Below are positions 37,858-50,572 of a stretch of DNA of 64,000 nucleotides, in pieces; position 1 is the stretch's first letter; each line of letters opens with the position of its first letter. Source of the stretch: Clavaria fumosa (lineage: Eukaryota > Basidiomycota > Agaricomycetes > Agaricales > Clavariaceae); contig OX637801.1 of assembly GCA_951802425.1 (NCBI GenBank), forward strand, positions 2,604,001-2,668,000, in the 5' to 3' direction. A model generated the notes under the pieces. The model was given only the letters and a program-made list of their open reading frames with translations, ran no database searches and had not been told where the DNA came from. Both the position numbers and the translations under genes were made by a program.

Positions 37858-40800
37858 GACTTAGACGGAGTTCGTTGTATGGTCCCTCAGGCTGTCAATC
37901 CAGTTCTTCTCCATCTCTCTTTTTTCCCCGCGTTACCCCAGCAACGTCCGCTTGCCCTAGCTCTATGCGTGGGACTGGTACATGACGTTCACATGGGGAG
38001 ACCACACCGCGACGTGGAACGGGAACGAGCATGATCACAAGGTCGCACAACCCCGCGAGGTTGGTGGGCTTCATTGATGGGAGAACTGAAAAGGACAAGG
38101 CTCCTAGAGGGTGTCCTGATAATCATGATTCTTTTGGGCTTGTGACACGTTGCCGCCGGCTGGATGGCGTGCGTGTGCGTGGTCTGGGGTAGGAAAGAGG
38201 CTGTTTACCCTCCCATGTCATCGCCCACTTTGGCGTGGGCCGCGTCCACACAACTCAATCACCCTGATGATGCATGATGCATTGATGGCGATGGCGGATG
38301 CTTCGCGATGATGATGAATGCTCAGGCCATCTTCTTCTCGTCTCCTTAATTTCCCATTTAGCGTTAGCAAAAAAAAACTCTGGGGGGCGACGGGGCTTGA
38401 TAAGAACATTGATGTGCTGACCGCTCGATGATGGATGTTTCTCCGGCCTTACCGGAATATACGGATTCAACAACGTAATGGAGGAGAGGGCCTGGACTCC
38501 AGGGTTCAGATCGTTCAGATTAGATACCGGGGGGGGTACTCGTTTTGGGTCTTCCCTGCACGCTGCCAATGGCTTAAGCGCGGATATTCCGTGCTAATAA
38601 AGTCAAGGCAGAACGGGAGCGACTGAGCGTAGGACAGCTACGAAGAGCACTACAGTAATCTCAACCTGCTCCCAATAGGTCAATACGTCGTCGTCGCGTA
38701 ATCGTTACAGCCAAGAGAGAAAACTCTGCACCGCGCTCCCACGCACTCACGCATAGTCGCGAAGCCAGCATGTGCACCACGCGGAGCCCCGTCGCAGGAT
38801 CGGGCAAAGTCAAAGAGAGAAGGCGACAGGGAGATAGAGGGAGGCGAGGGAAATTGCGAGTTGTGTGGATCAGGGGACTCAGGGGCGCCGCAGAGTTGCT
38901 ATGTTTCTTGCCTCCCCGGCCCGCTTGCTCCTCAGGCTCAGAGGCGCGACGGCGACGAGGACAGTGTACAGGGAGGACGCCTGTTACCATTCCCCCGTTG
39001 CGTAGCCCGTGGCACGGGTTGAGCAGCCCACCTCGGGCACCGGTATTCCAACTCAAGAACCCTCGTACAGAGAAGAAAAAAAAACAGGAGAGAAACGCAG
39101 GTCACCGCGAAGAGGGGACGCAAAGAGGCCCTGATTCACAGGATAGCACGCGACCCTTCGTGGCAGCACAGGCCAGGCCATTGACGTAGGCATTGATGGG
39201 TGTCAGTGGGTCCCACGTCCCCCGCCTGTCGCCGCCGCGGAAGGATACCGGGAGAAGCGATTGAAATAGGCGTAAAAAAGTAGCGCACTTGGTTCCGGAC
39301 TCGAAGGTCGCGTCGAAGGGGTCGCGGTAGGCGGTTCTCCGGGCCTACGCGCGACTCAACGTCGCCCGTCCCTCCCGCGATGCGACGCACCGCCCCGCCG
39401 CGAAGTGGGCTTCGATGCCCGGGTTGACGTTGTCATTGTCAAGGCGTGATTTCGTGAAGAAGAAGAAGAAAAAAAAAGCGCAGGGTTGCGAGCTGTCTTT
39501 ACGGCACCTTGTCCGCGAAGAATCTCCGTCGGTTTTGTGAGGGAGGTGTGTGGAATAGGTGGACTTGATGGGATTGGGGTTTTTTGGGTTCATTGAGGTT
39601 CTTTTTTTTTTTACATGTTCACAACTTCTTCACAAAGTGACCGTTCCCAAGTGGTCCTTTTGTCGGTGCGGCGCTGCTGCCGTGTGCACACACGGACGTG
39701 TGTGTCATCAAACGCGACAACTTTTGCAACTATCCCCGAACGACCAACCATCACCGATGAGCGCTGAGCGCTGAGCAGGCCATGTGCGCAGCAAGCTCTT
39801 CACACAAACCGCAAGACCCGACGGTGTGCCCCTGTCCTGCTGCCAACCGAATTCCAGGTGTCTGACAGCATAAACAACCTTATATCGAAGCCCACGGCAA
39901 TGGAATCCTTTGAAACGGGTTCACCAACCAACATCGAATGAAAAAAGACTCGCAGACAACTTGCTCGTCCACGAAAAGAAAAAAAAACACCCGACCAACC
40001 CCCACCGACCCCACCGACCCACGACTCGACCCGTTAGCGCGCGACTTTCCTTCCCTTTCCTTCCTTCCCGTTCTTGAACTGTTTGACATTTCCAATTCGA
40101 TCTACCAGCCGGGGGGGCTCCGCCACCGATTGATGGGAAAAAAAAAAGGGGGGGGGAAACTCGAGGTTTATGGTTTTATCGGTGCCATCTCGGGCCGTTT
40201 CCGGATCCAAGAAAGGAAAATTTGTGCTGCTTCGTGACGTGTGACTGCGTTGTTTGTTTATATTATCGAAGAATGCAATCAAATCCGTTTATGGTACTGA
40301 GAGATTGCACACCAGGATTATTACTCCAGGATTGCACTGTACATTCAGTGTGTCAACTGGACAATGTGTGCTGAATCTGGGGTCAAACCATGAAATCTTG
40401 ATTCCGGCTTGGCAGTTTTGAATCTACCTGATGAAGGACCTTGTCTTCCAAGGCGATCAGCAATCAGTTGAGATGGGACAAGTGTGATCAAGACATTCAA
40501 TTTTTTTAAAGATTCAGGAAGTCTCCTGGATTCATGGGTTATTTCACCATGATAACATTGTATTCTCAAAGCCATGGGGAAATGATTTTACTGTAACAAA
40601 TTTGGGAATTTTCGGCTACATGTAGGACTGAACTACAGTTTGGTTAAATAGTCTGGCCGAAGCCTGGTTTCTGATCTGAACCAGGCCTACCCTGGCCATT
40701 CGGTCGCGTGATCCAAGGGGGGGTCGAGGATCGTCTTGGCACACAGTCAGATCTCGTGCTGCGGTACCGCGCAACCGACAAGTCCTCTTCGTTCTCCAAA

Positions 40801-42911
40801 CGGGGGGGCTGCTCGGGCCCATTTACTCTTGTCCCGACTTGAGTGTGCCACGTTGCGGTGTCCCGTTGTTCTGGTTCCTCGCGCCCTTGGGAAACATGGA
40901 ATTTTATTTGATCATGATCGACTACGTCGATGCACCACACCGCCGCCGCCGCTGCTCAGCGCTCACCCGCCAGAACGAGCCCCCGCGAACGACGTGTGCC
41001 TTGCTTAAAACGTTGTCTGTGCCGTCGCCCCGTCGCGCGCGCAATAGTGTATAGGTGTGTGGGTGCCCGCGTGGGTCCGTGAACGTCCTGTGCATTCCTC
41101 GCCGCTGTAGGCCGCGGTATCCCTCCCCGTTTTTTTTTCTCACGTCGATTCTTCTCGCTGATATATATATTTTAAGTTCGTGTTTTTTTTTGGTGGGTGC
41201 GGACGGACGTTTAGGTGCGATGATAGCGCTTTAGTGCCCTAGAGTCATAATGTGTTGGTGCAGCCCTAGTGAGCGATCAATATGTGACTCCGCCGAGTTA
41301 GACCCCGCTACTGTTGGGAGTGTATTCGCTCCCCCCCTCTTCAGGTACGTTGTTCTCCGCCGACGCAGAGAAGGATGTGGTATTCGGCAATGCTAAATAG
41401 TGCAGATTGCTTTTTTCTTGTTTCTTCGTCGCGTTCGCGTTTTCGCTCTCTTGTTCTTGGACGCGAGCAGTGGCTCCACGTTAGCAAGTAACACCACCCC
41501 TTTTCGCCCCCACACGGAGATTTGATCGTTGTGGTTGTGGTAATTGAGCCCCCCCCCGATTCTCTCAAGCTTTTTATAGTTGACGACCCGCTTCCGTCAA
41601 TTTTTTTGAATGTCTTCAGGTCTCCGCTAGTAACCAGCCAGTTCCCCCTTCCCTACTACACATTTACGGTCACAGGGCAATTGGACTAGACCGATTTTAT
41701 TTTGTGTAGACTGACTTGTCTGGATTGCCCTGATCGAAAATCTGTGTTGTAAAATGTCGGTGCATGCCGAGGGGGGGTGTTGTATTTTATATTTACATTT
41801 CATACTTTTACAGTGTGCGAAGAGGCAATAACGCTACGCTATGGTTCTACACCACACCAAGTTTGGAGTGAGAGAGAGAGAGAGGAGAGGACTGCACCAG
41901 ACTGACTTTAGTAGTAGCGTGCGTTGGTATCAAAGCGACGACAAAGCGATGATCGAATCAATTCTGATCCAAACTTGTGTGTTGTGTGTGTACACTTCTC
42001 CAACTTATCTCCCTTCCAACTTATCATCCCACTTACGGCTCCCTTTCCCTTTTGTTTTCAAACATCGTGCAACATTGTTGTCAAAACTGTCCCACAGTTG
42101 TCGTATCAATGTTGGTATTACTTATATACTCTCTCTATATACTCTCTTTTTTCCCACTTGTGATTGTCGATAGTAGACTTGACCTAGACCTGATTTATCC
42201 CTTTCAAGTACTCCCATCTCTCGTCAACACACATACACCAATTGAAATACCAAACAAATATTATATAATAAACCGGAGCTATCCCCCGTCCGAAAATATG
42301 ATTTCCTCTCCGAAATTGACCTGTGTACCAAACACACCCTTTTTTAAGACCGACTTGCCAAATCCACCCAACCAGCCACACACCCATCCTCATCCCTCAA
42401 CACTTCCCCCCCCCCTTCCTCCTCATTGGCTTGTAAGGCCCCCTCATCTCCCTCTCCTACTCTCCATCCCTTCCCTCAAAATCCCCCATTTCACACCCCT
42501 TTGAATCTCTTCCCTTTTTCGCGTACATCCATCGAGGACCGCTGACCGTGTCCAGCGCGACCCTTCCCTTTAAGCCCTTTACCAAACGGGAACACCATCC
42601 CACACAAACACCCCTTCCTCGCGTCTCTGTTCTACATGCTGCATGCCAACATACCCGGCGTCTAACATACCTGAACTATCTAGCTTTCACCTGCTTCATA
42701 CCTTGTTCTGGTTGCAACCCCTCTTCTAGCGCTCTCTGGTTCGCAAAGGGTCTGGCTCTTGCTTTCGCCTCTCTGTCCACGCGCGCTCAAAGAAAGTGAG
42801 ACAAAGACATCTAGCCCCCAAAAAAGTACTAGGATCTCAGCAATAGAATTCCCTCTCTCCCTCTCCCCAAATAAAAAATCCAAACCCGTACTCTCTCACC
42901 TGTACACCGCG
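37858..42911. other. Gene-free region of about 5 kb upstream of the HSF gene
   Basis: No ORF with a recognisable domain. It holds many homopolymer and pyrimidine runs (C, T and CT tracts, above all at 41500-42850), several poly-T or poly-A runs, and an AT-richer segment at about 40260-40700. That segment contains GCCTGGTT(N9)AACCAGGC, a hairpin near 40670, and may be an old insertion. The right half could be promoter and long 5' leader of the HSF-type gene: CT-rich stretches next to start sites are common in fungi. No clear transposon ends were found. Confidence 0.5.
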
Positions 42912-45624
42912 ATGGACTATGCGCACTCCCTGGCTACGGAGCCGCACTACGCCTCTCAGCACCCCCACGCCTCTCTCGCCCAGCCCCCGCAGCAGCAGGC
43001 CCAGCCGCCCAACCAATGGGCCCACCTCCTCAACTCGCACGGACACCCCCGGTCCTCGTACTCCTCCCCCGTCTCCCCCTCTGGCGGGATGCCCGATCAG
43101 CACTTCTCGTCCTACTTCCACGCCGACGCCGCGGCCGCGGCTGCGGCTGCCGTGCATGCGCACCAGCACCAGCACCAGCACCAGCAGCATCAGCACCAGC
43201 ACGCGCACGCCGCGCACCTCGAGCGCGCGGCCGCGCCAGCTCTCACGCTGAATCTCTCCTCGCTCTCCGTCGCCTCCCCGACGAGCGTGTCTCCGATCAA
43301 CCCATCACAGCCACAGTCTGTTTCTGGCGCGCTCTCCCCCGTGACACCGCTCAGCCCAGCCCTGTCGCAGCAGCACGCGCACTCGCACGCGCACCACCTG
43401 CAGCATCCGTTTCAGTACGCGAGCTCTGTTGTGGAGCAGCAGCAGCAGCAGCAGCAGCAACAGGGGCATAACTCGAGTCAGGCACAGCCTCATTCGCCGA
43501 ACCACCCACATGCCCAAGCGGCGGCGTTGCAGCTCGTGCAACAGCAGCAGCAGCAGGCACGGTACGACGACCACACTGGCCCGGCGCAGCCAGTGCCCCC
43601 GCTGCTGCCCTCGTTCAACGAGGTGCGCCAGCTGTCTATGACGCCTTCGTCGACATCGCGTTCGTCCTCGTCGTCCTCGTCGATGTCGCGTAAGCGGAGC
43701 TTCACATCGAACCCCGCCGTCGCAGCAGCAGCGAGGCTCCTGGAGGAGCCGGAGTACGACGACGCCTCTATGGAACTGTCGTATCCAGACGAGATGGGGT
43801 ACGGTGGCGCTGGCGGTGCTGGTGCGCCTGGCGGCGTTGGCGGGGGAGCTGACGTGGCCGGTGGCGGTAGAGCGGGCCGCGGTGCCGCTGGGAACAGCGA
43901 GAGCCCGGTTGACGAGAATGTGAGCGGCGACGGCGGCGACGAGCCAGTGTTGGGCGGCTTGGGGCTTGGGGCGTCTAGCATAAACGGGGCTGCCGCGGGC
44001 ATTGGGCCCGGCGTGAACCTACTTGGGAAATCGACAGGGGCGAATAACTTTGTCACTAAGCTGTATCAGTGAGTTCTTTTGCTGATAGGCTTTGAATAGC
44101 CCTGACGCGCGTCATTTTTTCTCTTTCCTTCTACCACAGGATGATCAACGATTCTAAGTCTGCCCAGTTCATATCATGGACCGAGCTTGGCGCGTCGTTC
44201 GTCGTTTCGAACGTGGGAGAATTTAGTCGCAATATCCTTGGGTCACACTTCAAACACAACAACGTGCGTTGCCGCGAACTTCTCCTTGTAACTCTTTTTT
44301 TCCCTGCTTTTTCTTCCCGCAGTTCTCAAGCTTCGTGCGCCAACTTAACATGTACGGTTTCCACAAAATCAACCGTGTAAATTTTTCTATTTCCTGTGCA
44401 TCCGCTCGGTGTGTTTTCGCCGCTCTAACTCGTGTGGCAGACCCCTCGGGCCCAGCGCGCAAGCACCGATGTGCAAACTTGGGAATTCTCGCATCCCAAA
44501 TTCCTCCTTGGGCGGCCGGATCTCTTAGATGAAATCAAGCGGAAAACGCTCGATCCAGATCCGAGCTTGAAGTATCGCGTGGAGCTGCCCTCCGAGGTGA
44601 GTCTCGATGTCTATCTTAGGTTTTTAAGCTTGGGTTTTTTTGCGCAAACTGACAAACCGCCCGGGCGGCGATTGGCCAAAAAGGTGGCTGCACAGCTGGG
44701 GAATATGAAGGAAGAGAACAGACAATTGTGGGAACAACTCATGGAAGAGAGACGGAAGACGGACAAGATGGTCGGGTTACTGGGGCGGCTTTGGGAAACG
44801 GTCGCTCGCGGCCACCCGAGTAGCCGTGAGTGTTGATGCGACTCGCTCCGATCGAATGTGTTCATGACCCCGTCGGTGTGCCCCGACACGCAGTACCACC
44901 TTTTCCTTTGGACATGCTGGAGCCAATCGAGAATCCGAACATATACGTGACGTCTCCCCCGGTGACGGCGACGACGTCGTCCTCACGGTACCCGCCTCCG
45001 CTGTCGACGAACTTTAGCAGCCAGTCGCTGCACTCGCTGCACTCGATCAGCAGCTCGAACTCGAGCCCGACGCTCTCGGCGCACCCGCTGCACGGCAACG
45101 GCAACGGCCACACGCTCTCGCGGCAGCCGAGCTACCAGCACATCTCGTACCGCGGCGCGGAGCCGTCGTCCCCCAGCGACGGCCCGCTGGACATGTACGA
45201 CGATGTGTGCGTGGGCGACCCGGAGCCTGTGGGGCGGCAGAAACGGCAGCGGACGTCGAGTGGGCAGGGTGGTGGTGGTGGCGGCGGTGGCGGCGGCGGC
45301 GGCTGCATCGGCGCTGGCATGAATGGTATCGGTGTCGGTGTCGGTGTCGGTGGTGGTGTTGGCGTCGGCGGTGGCGGCGGCGGCAGCGGCGGCGTCGTGG
45401 GGGTGGCAGACGGCGGGATGCCGAGTGGCCCCGCGGCGGCGAAGAAGCTGTCGCGCGCACGGAGCGACTCGGCGCCGTTGGGGTATGGGCTCGGCGTGAA
45501 CCTGGCGACGTGGCATCCCCATGGCGGTAACACGCGACCGAGAAGCGGGAGCGGGATGGCGCCCGTGCAGAGGATGGGCGGTGCGATGGGCATCCCGAAT
45601 ATGATGAGTGGCAGGGGCCCGTGA
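42912..45624 (+). CDS. HSF-type transcription factor
   Basis: ATG 42912 (MDYAHSLATEPHYAS); the frame stays open further upstream without an ATG. Exon 1 (about 386 codons) is Gln/His/Ala/Ser/Gly-rich with runs of CAG, CAC and GGC codons. The HSF DNA-binding domain begins at its end: NFVTKLYQ, then MINDSKSAQFISWTELGASF, EFSRNILGSHFKHNN, FSSFVRQLNMYGFHKINR and WEFSHPKFLLGRPDLLDEI, spread over four exons to about 44600. A coiled-coil region follows (QLGNMKEENRQLWEQL, KMVGLLGRLWETV). The tail is Ser/Gly-rich with a long glycine run coded at about 45270-45400. Stop TGA 45622-45624. HSF-type factors bind nGAAn repeats as trimers. Whether this is the heat-shock factor or a morphogenesis regulator of the Sfl1 type cannot be said. 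Confidence 0.88.
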
Positions 45625-46674
45625 TATCCCCTGTACGCCCAGGGTGCCCGCATGGGGAAACAAGAACGCCAAGAGGAAACACAGAGAAAAGCTCAAAAAA
45701 AAAAAGTTAGAGAAGATGGAGGTATACCTTTGATTGCTTTGGAGCGGATCTGCTGATTTTTTTTTATCTCTTTCCTTTTCATTTTTACTTGCTCTGTTGG
45801 TTGCCCTTCTTCGTTCGCCCCCCGCTTCTCTCTCAAACCCCACTTGACTCTCCCTTTTTTCCGTCTCTTTTCTCCATCGAGATTTCTTCTCCCATTAGCG
45901 GTTGTCCTCGGACCCGCAAACACTCACGCACACACTCCTTTTCGAACACCTAGATGCCATTTTCCTCCATCTCTTTCCATCCTTTCCAAAACAAAAAAAA
46001 AAGGACGAAAAAAGAGAGAAAAAAAAAACGAAAAAAGGAACGAAAAAAGATTGTTATCGTGCAAATCTATCGGTCTTTCACTCCCCTCCGACCATCCTCC
46101 TCTTCTTCCCCTGCTTCAACTATGAATTTGTTGCCTTCGAAGTTTTTTCCTCCCCTCCCCTGCACCTGCACCCGCAGGCGCTCGTTGTACATGATGGGGT
46201 TTCATCGTGATCGTCTTACTTTTGTTACCCGTACGTCCATCTTCTTTTCCTTGCTTCAATTTGCGTCATCCCTCTTTGCTGGGCTGCTTCCCTCTCTTTT
46301 ATTTAGCGCATTTTTTGCATTAGACAAAGTTGTATGACTATCGCATGCGGAGAAAGAATTTCCTGCTTCACCCGTTGGCCTGCGTTGGTCCCTGTCAGGT
46401 GGGCCGAAGGTAGAACAATATATAGAAGAAAAATAAAATAAAATACAATGCGTGGTCGCGAACGTGTGAGAAAGGCATATACAAAGAAATCGCTATCGTG
46501 AAACGCGACCGTTCGTCTCGCGGGAAGTGAACGATTCGTAAGGTGGTTGGTCTTCATGTCCAGGCTAGACAGTGTTAGTTCGGAAGCGGGGTTAAATTGC
46601 GTACGGAGAAAGAAACATACGGGATGACGCCAGGTATATGGTGCTGCCAAGCGGGGCTGGTGATATGTTCTTCA
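45625..46674. other. Intergenic region between convergent genes
   Basis: A pyrimidine- and adenine-tract-rich 3' flank of the HSF gene, with several poly-A and poly-T runs (45695, 45760, 45990-46060). No coding signal supported. Confidence 0.5.
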
Positions 46675-47628
46675 TCAGTGGAAATGGCAGAAATAAGGTA
46701 CATGTCCCAACACGAATCTGACCATGTCTGGGTCTATGGGGCTGCCTCCCGCGTGGCGACGACGACGGGATGCGGGTGCGCCGCTGCCATTCATCCCATT
46801 CTTGTGGAGAGCTCTGCCGGACGGCGTGAGTGGCCTAGGCGCCGGCGTCATGTCGGGCGGCGAGCGAGAGGTACGTGCTGGTGGCGCATCGGGCGGCGTA
46901 TGAGGGATGCGTGCTGGCGGCGCATCGGGCGGCGCGTGGGTGGTGAGTATGGGTAGTGCATCGGGGGAGGTCGAGAGCTGGTCGGCGGCCACGTAGGAGA
47001 GGAACGGGAAGAGCTCTGGGTGTGAATTAGCCGCGACGTCGAGAGCATCGAGGAGCAAACTGGTGGTTGCGTGGCGCGCAAGGTTTTTCAGAGGGCGGGG
47101 AGAGGTAAAAGCCCCAAGGCAGACACGACCTGACGCACTCGTTTTCGGCCTGGATGGATTTGAGACGGGCGGCGACGCGCTGGTACTGCGACTTGAGGTC
47201 TTCGTGGGTCTGGTGACGTGGACGAACGACGCGTGGGGTGTCAGAGAAGAGGCGGATTGTTGGTTAGGAAGCGGGATGACGTACGGCGACCACCTCCTCG
47301 TAACGTTTGCGCACGAGGAGGAACCTGGAAGCGTAGCGCGTACGCGGAAAGAGACGTGTAACAAAATAAATAAATTTCTGGATAAAAGGGTCGCTTACTT
47401 GCGTTTGTAGCGTGCGCGCTGCGGGGGTGGCTGTTGGTGGCCAGCGTCGGCCGTGAACGGATGGGTTTATTATAGGCTGTGTGTCCGCATGCGTCGGTAT
47501 TCACTTACGCGCTTGGTATCGCCGTCGGGCCTTTCTCCGGGTGCTGCGGCCAAAGAGGGCGCGGGGACTTCCGAGCGGAGAGACATTGGCGTGGTTGAGG
47601 CGGGTGCAGAGCCAGAGCCAGAGTCCAT
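46675..47628 (-). CDS. Small coiled-coil protein, possibly INO80 subunit Iec3-like
   Basis: ATG 47628 (MDSGSGSAPASTTPMSLRS). Introns with GTAAGT/GTAAGC/GTACGT donors join short exons reading ARYKRK, FLLVRKRYEEVVA and THEDLKSQYQRVAARLKSIQ. The next exon leads into LLLDALDVAANSHPELFPFL, followed by a Pro-rich tail with repeated APPDAPPAR/HTPPDAPPAR units to the stop at 46675. The YKRK-plus-coiled-coil beginning and the LLDAL element resemble what I recall of the fungal Ino80 subunit Iec3/Ies3 family, a chromatin remodelling partner. The similarity is weak, and it could be an unrelated small nuclear protein. It is divergent to the next gene, with about 315 bp between starts. Confidence 0.5.
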
Positions 47629-47943
47629 CGGACGTGGATGGGGAACGACGACGACGACGAGGAGGAGGAGAAGATGGATGGATACACTCGCTTATGTCTT
47701 TACAACACGTGATGGACTAAAAAAAACCGGATTTGCATTGCAAGGTACAGATCTGTGTGACCGCGCCGCGCCGCTGACCCTCGTCGTGCCCCTGGCCACA
47801 AACCGCAAGCAAAATTTTTATACAAATTTTTCATCTGTCCTTTCCATTCTTTCGTCGTAACCAACTTGGCTAGTTGACCCGCTCGCGTCTGCTTCCGACA
47901 ACACGCACATCGGCGCCGGTTGCACAAGGGTCCTGGTCCCAGT

Positions 47944-50572
47944 ATGGCTCAAGCCGTGTTCAACGAACATCCTCTTGAGGACTACCTGATAGGTACTTTC
48001 GTTGCTCAATGTCGCTCTGCTTCATCGCATTCGAACCATTCGTCATAGATGCAGGGGATGAGCCGGAGTCTATGCCAGGTATCATTTATGACTTCACTAA
48101 AGAGGCTTCGTGCAGTCGGACGTGGCGGTTCGGGACGAGTGGTTGGTTGTCCAGTTTGGTAACGAAGTCTATTGAAGTGCGGTTTCTTTGTGTTCCATCA
48201 TGCCTTCGTCGATGACGCTTCACCTCCCCAAGATTGTCTGTGACTTCCTTTCCATCCCGCCGCCTTCTGCTCGCCACAGCGCATTCGAGGAGCACTTTAA
48301 ATATGAAGTCATATCCTCGTCTCTCCTCTCAAACTCCCTGCCTTCGCCATACCGCACCTCCCGCGCACGCATTCCGTCAATCCCCGGCAGATTGAGCACA
48401 AATCATAGTCGTGCCTCGAGCACGGCTTCAAGTATCACCATCAATGAGCCTCATTCCCTGCCCGTCAGCGCCACTCCATTTCGTTGGCCCGAGACACTGG
48501 CCATCGTAGTTTCCATCACTTCTTTCAACAGCGGCCATTTTCTTGTCACTGCTCTGACTCTTGGAGGATTATGTTATTCTATTTATATCAATTCTAAGGA
48601 TGAAGCAAGGATTGCTTCAACCCGTGTGAGTGCTTACGAATTCATTGGAAGCCGGTAAAATTTGAAGCATAAAGTCATTTGCAGACACTGGACGCACTTC
48701 ATGAATTAATAATCACTGGCAACGCTTGGGACTCGGTAGTACACGAAGCCATTATGACATTAGAGAGAGACGAACAAATGTCAGTCTAAGTCTATTCGCA
48801 GGAATGGCTATTCTGATATCATACACAGGAGCCACTTCAGCTCATCACCCTCCATTCGAGTTGCTCTTCATTCGTCGCTCCGCGATACTCAAATCCAATG
48901 CGACAACGTCCGCCCCCTTCTCGCAGCACTAGCCGCCCCCTCCGAGCTTACCCAACTTACCGAGATGTACGGATCGCCTCTACACTCTCCGACCCGGCAA
49001 GCTTCCTCCGTTTCTTTGTCACCGACTCGGCGGCGTTCGTTCAACAAAAGTAAACGCTCCACGTGGAGCGGCGCGTATACGACTGGTATTTCGGTCGGTC
49101 ATGCATCCAACAAGAGGTCAAGCAGAAAGCCCGATATGTCGGCATTCCTTGACGTGGACGCTTCCTCAGTCTTCTCACGCAAGAGCTCACCCACCACCTC
49201 ACCAAACACTGGCGTCGAGGAATTAGACGCAGGGTCTAATCCATCGTCACCCTCGGCCTCACCATCGATCGGCACTGCTCTGCTTGACCTCCAGCGCAGT
49301 CGTCGGAACAGGGGTCTTGAAGCGCTCGGTTTCGAGCCTCCGCACAACGGTGCCCCGCTGTTAGCCCCAGCGTCGCGCTTCACGACCGTGCTACAGGCGA
49401 CGCGCAACCCACTGCACGCCGCGCTCGCTGCACGGCGGTATACGTGTGCCCACCTTCTCGCGCTGCGCTTCGGCGAGGAGGAAGCGCGCGACGGGGCGGA
49501 GGGGTACTGGGAGGACGTACGGAGCATGATGACGCTGTTGGCGGGCGCGCTGGGAGACGCAGCGGCGCGCCTCGGGGACGCGCTTGACCAAGCCGCGGCA
49601 GCCAGGGCACGTGAAGGCGCGCCAAGCCCGAGCACGGATGCCTCGTCGCCTGAGCGGGGAGGAGCCTCTACCTCGCAGTTAAAGACGGTCGTCAAAGGGG
49701 TGAGACACCCGCTGCGCTTAAGTTTGCCGATATCGGCCGGGTTCGCACCCATGCCGAGCCACCTCGCTCGCTTTGCGGCGCATGTGGACGCTATGTCGAG
49801 CGCATTGGATGATGCGCGGGGGCATCTCGAGAGCTGCGTTGCAGCGCTCAAGACGGGGGATGGCGCGCATGAGTCGTTGTCTCTGTCGTCCTCACCTTCG
49901 TCACCATCGACTCCTCCACAAACTGAACGGACATTGGCACAAGGGGAGCCAGCGTTGCAGGCGTATGAGCGACTGCGGCAAGAACTTGGGCTCGCGCTGC
50001 GGGAATGTGAACGCGGACGTCAGAAACTCTTAGAGCTTGTGAGCCCGCCTGCCGACCAGACGGACGGGGATCTTCTAGAGCTGCAGGAGAGGGACGACCC
50101 GGATAATCAACATCTGGAACAGGAATATACCACGACAGCGACCCCGACTCCGCGCTCGTATCTAAATGAACACGATCGTAGCGGCACCCTGGTCGAAGAC
50201 CATGCCGAGCCAGGTGCAAATATCACGGAGGATGATGAGGACGACGCTTCAGCGCATTTGCTCATGACGGCGACGTCGCAACATCTTCCGCCGCCCGGTG
50301 CCGAGCAGGTGTTTGAAGCAGAAACCGAGAGCGAGGTGCCTTTCACGAGAGAGAGGTCAAAGCTTTCGAGGGAGGAGCGAGTGCGGATCATGAAGGAGAA
50401 GCGGCAGAGTGCTCCATCCCAGCCGAATGTTGGACTGGAGGTTGCGGCGAGCGGGTGGGGTCCAGGCGGTGAGGTTGTGCAGGAGCTGAAAGACGTTATT
50501 TGGAAGGTCGGCGAGCGACGGCGCAGACTAGCTGCTCCCCAACCCTTGGGGGTTCAGGCTGAAGCAAGTTGA
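47944..50572 (+). CDS. Vezatin/Inp2-like membrane protein
   Basis: ATG 47944 (MAQAVFNEHPLEDYLI) starts a short first exon. The following exons read LPKIVCDFLSIPPPSARHSA, FEEHFKYEVISSSLLSNSLP, a hydrophobic segment (TLAIVVSITSFNSGHFLVTALTLG split over the likely membrane region, about 48500-48590), then TLDALHELIITGNAWDSVVH and LLAALAAPSELTQLTEMYG. The long last exon (48965-50572) is mostly Ser-rich, with helical stretches (MPSHLARFAAHVDAMSSALD, ALQAYERLRQELGLALRECE) and ends VQAEAS. The layout matches the myosin-binding vezatin-like family, whose yeast member Inp2 links peroxisomes to myosin V. The identification rests on the overall pattern. Confidence 0.62.

Noticed and set aside
41841..42799. 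Several plus-strand ORFs upstream of the HSF gene
   Set aside because: They follow pyrimidine tracts, lack domains and have no consistent codon use; more likely leader or promoter sequence.
45047..45843. Long antisense ORFs opposite the glycine-rich end of the HSF gene
   Set aside because: They arise from GGC/GGT repeats read on the other strand (poly-Pro/Arg) and have no domain.
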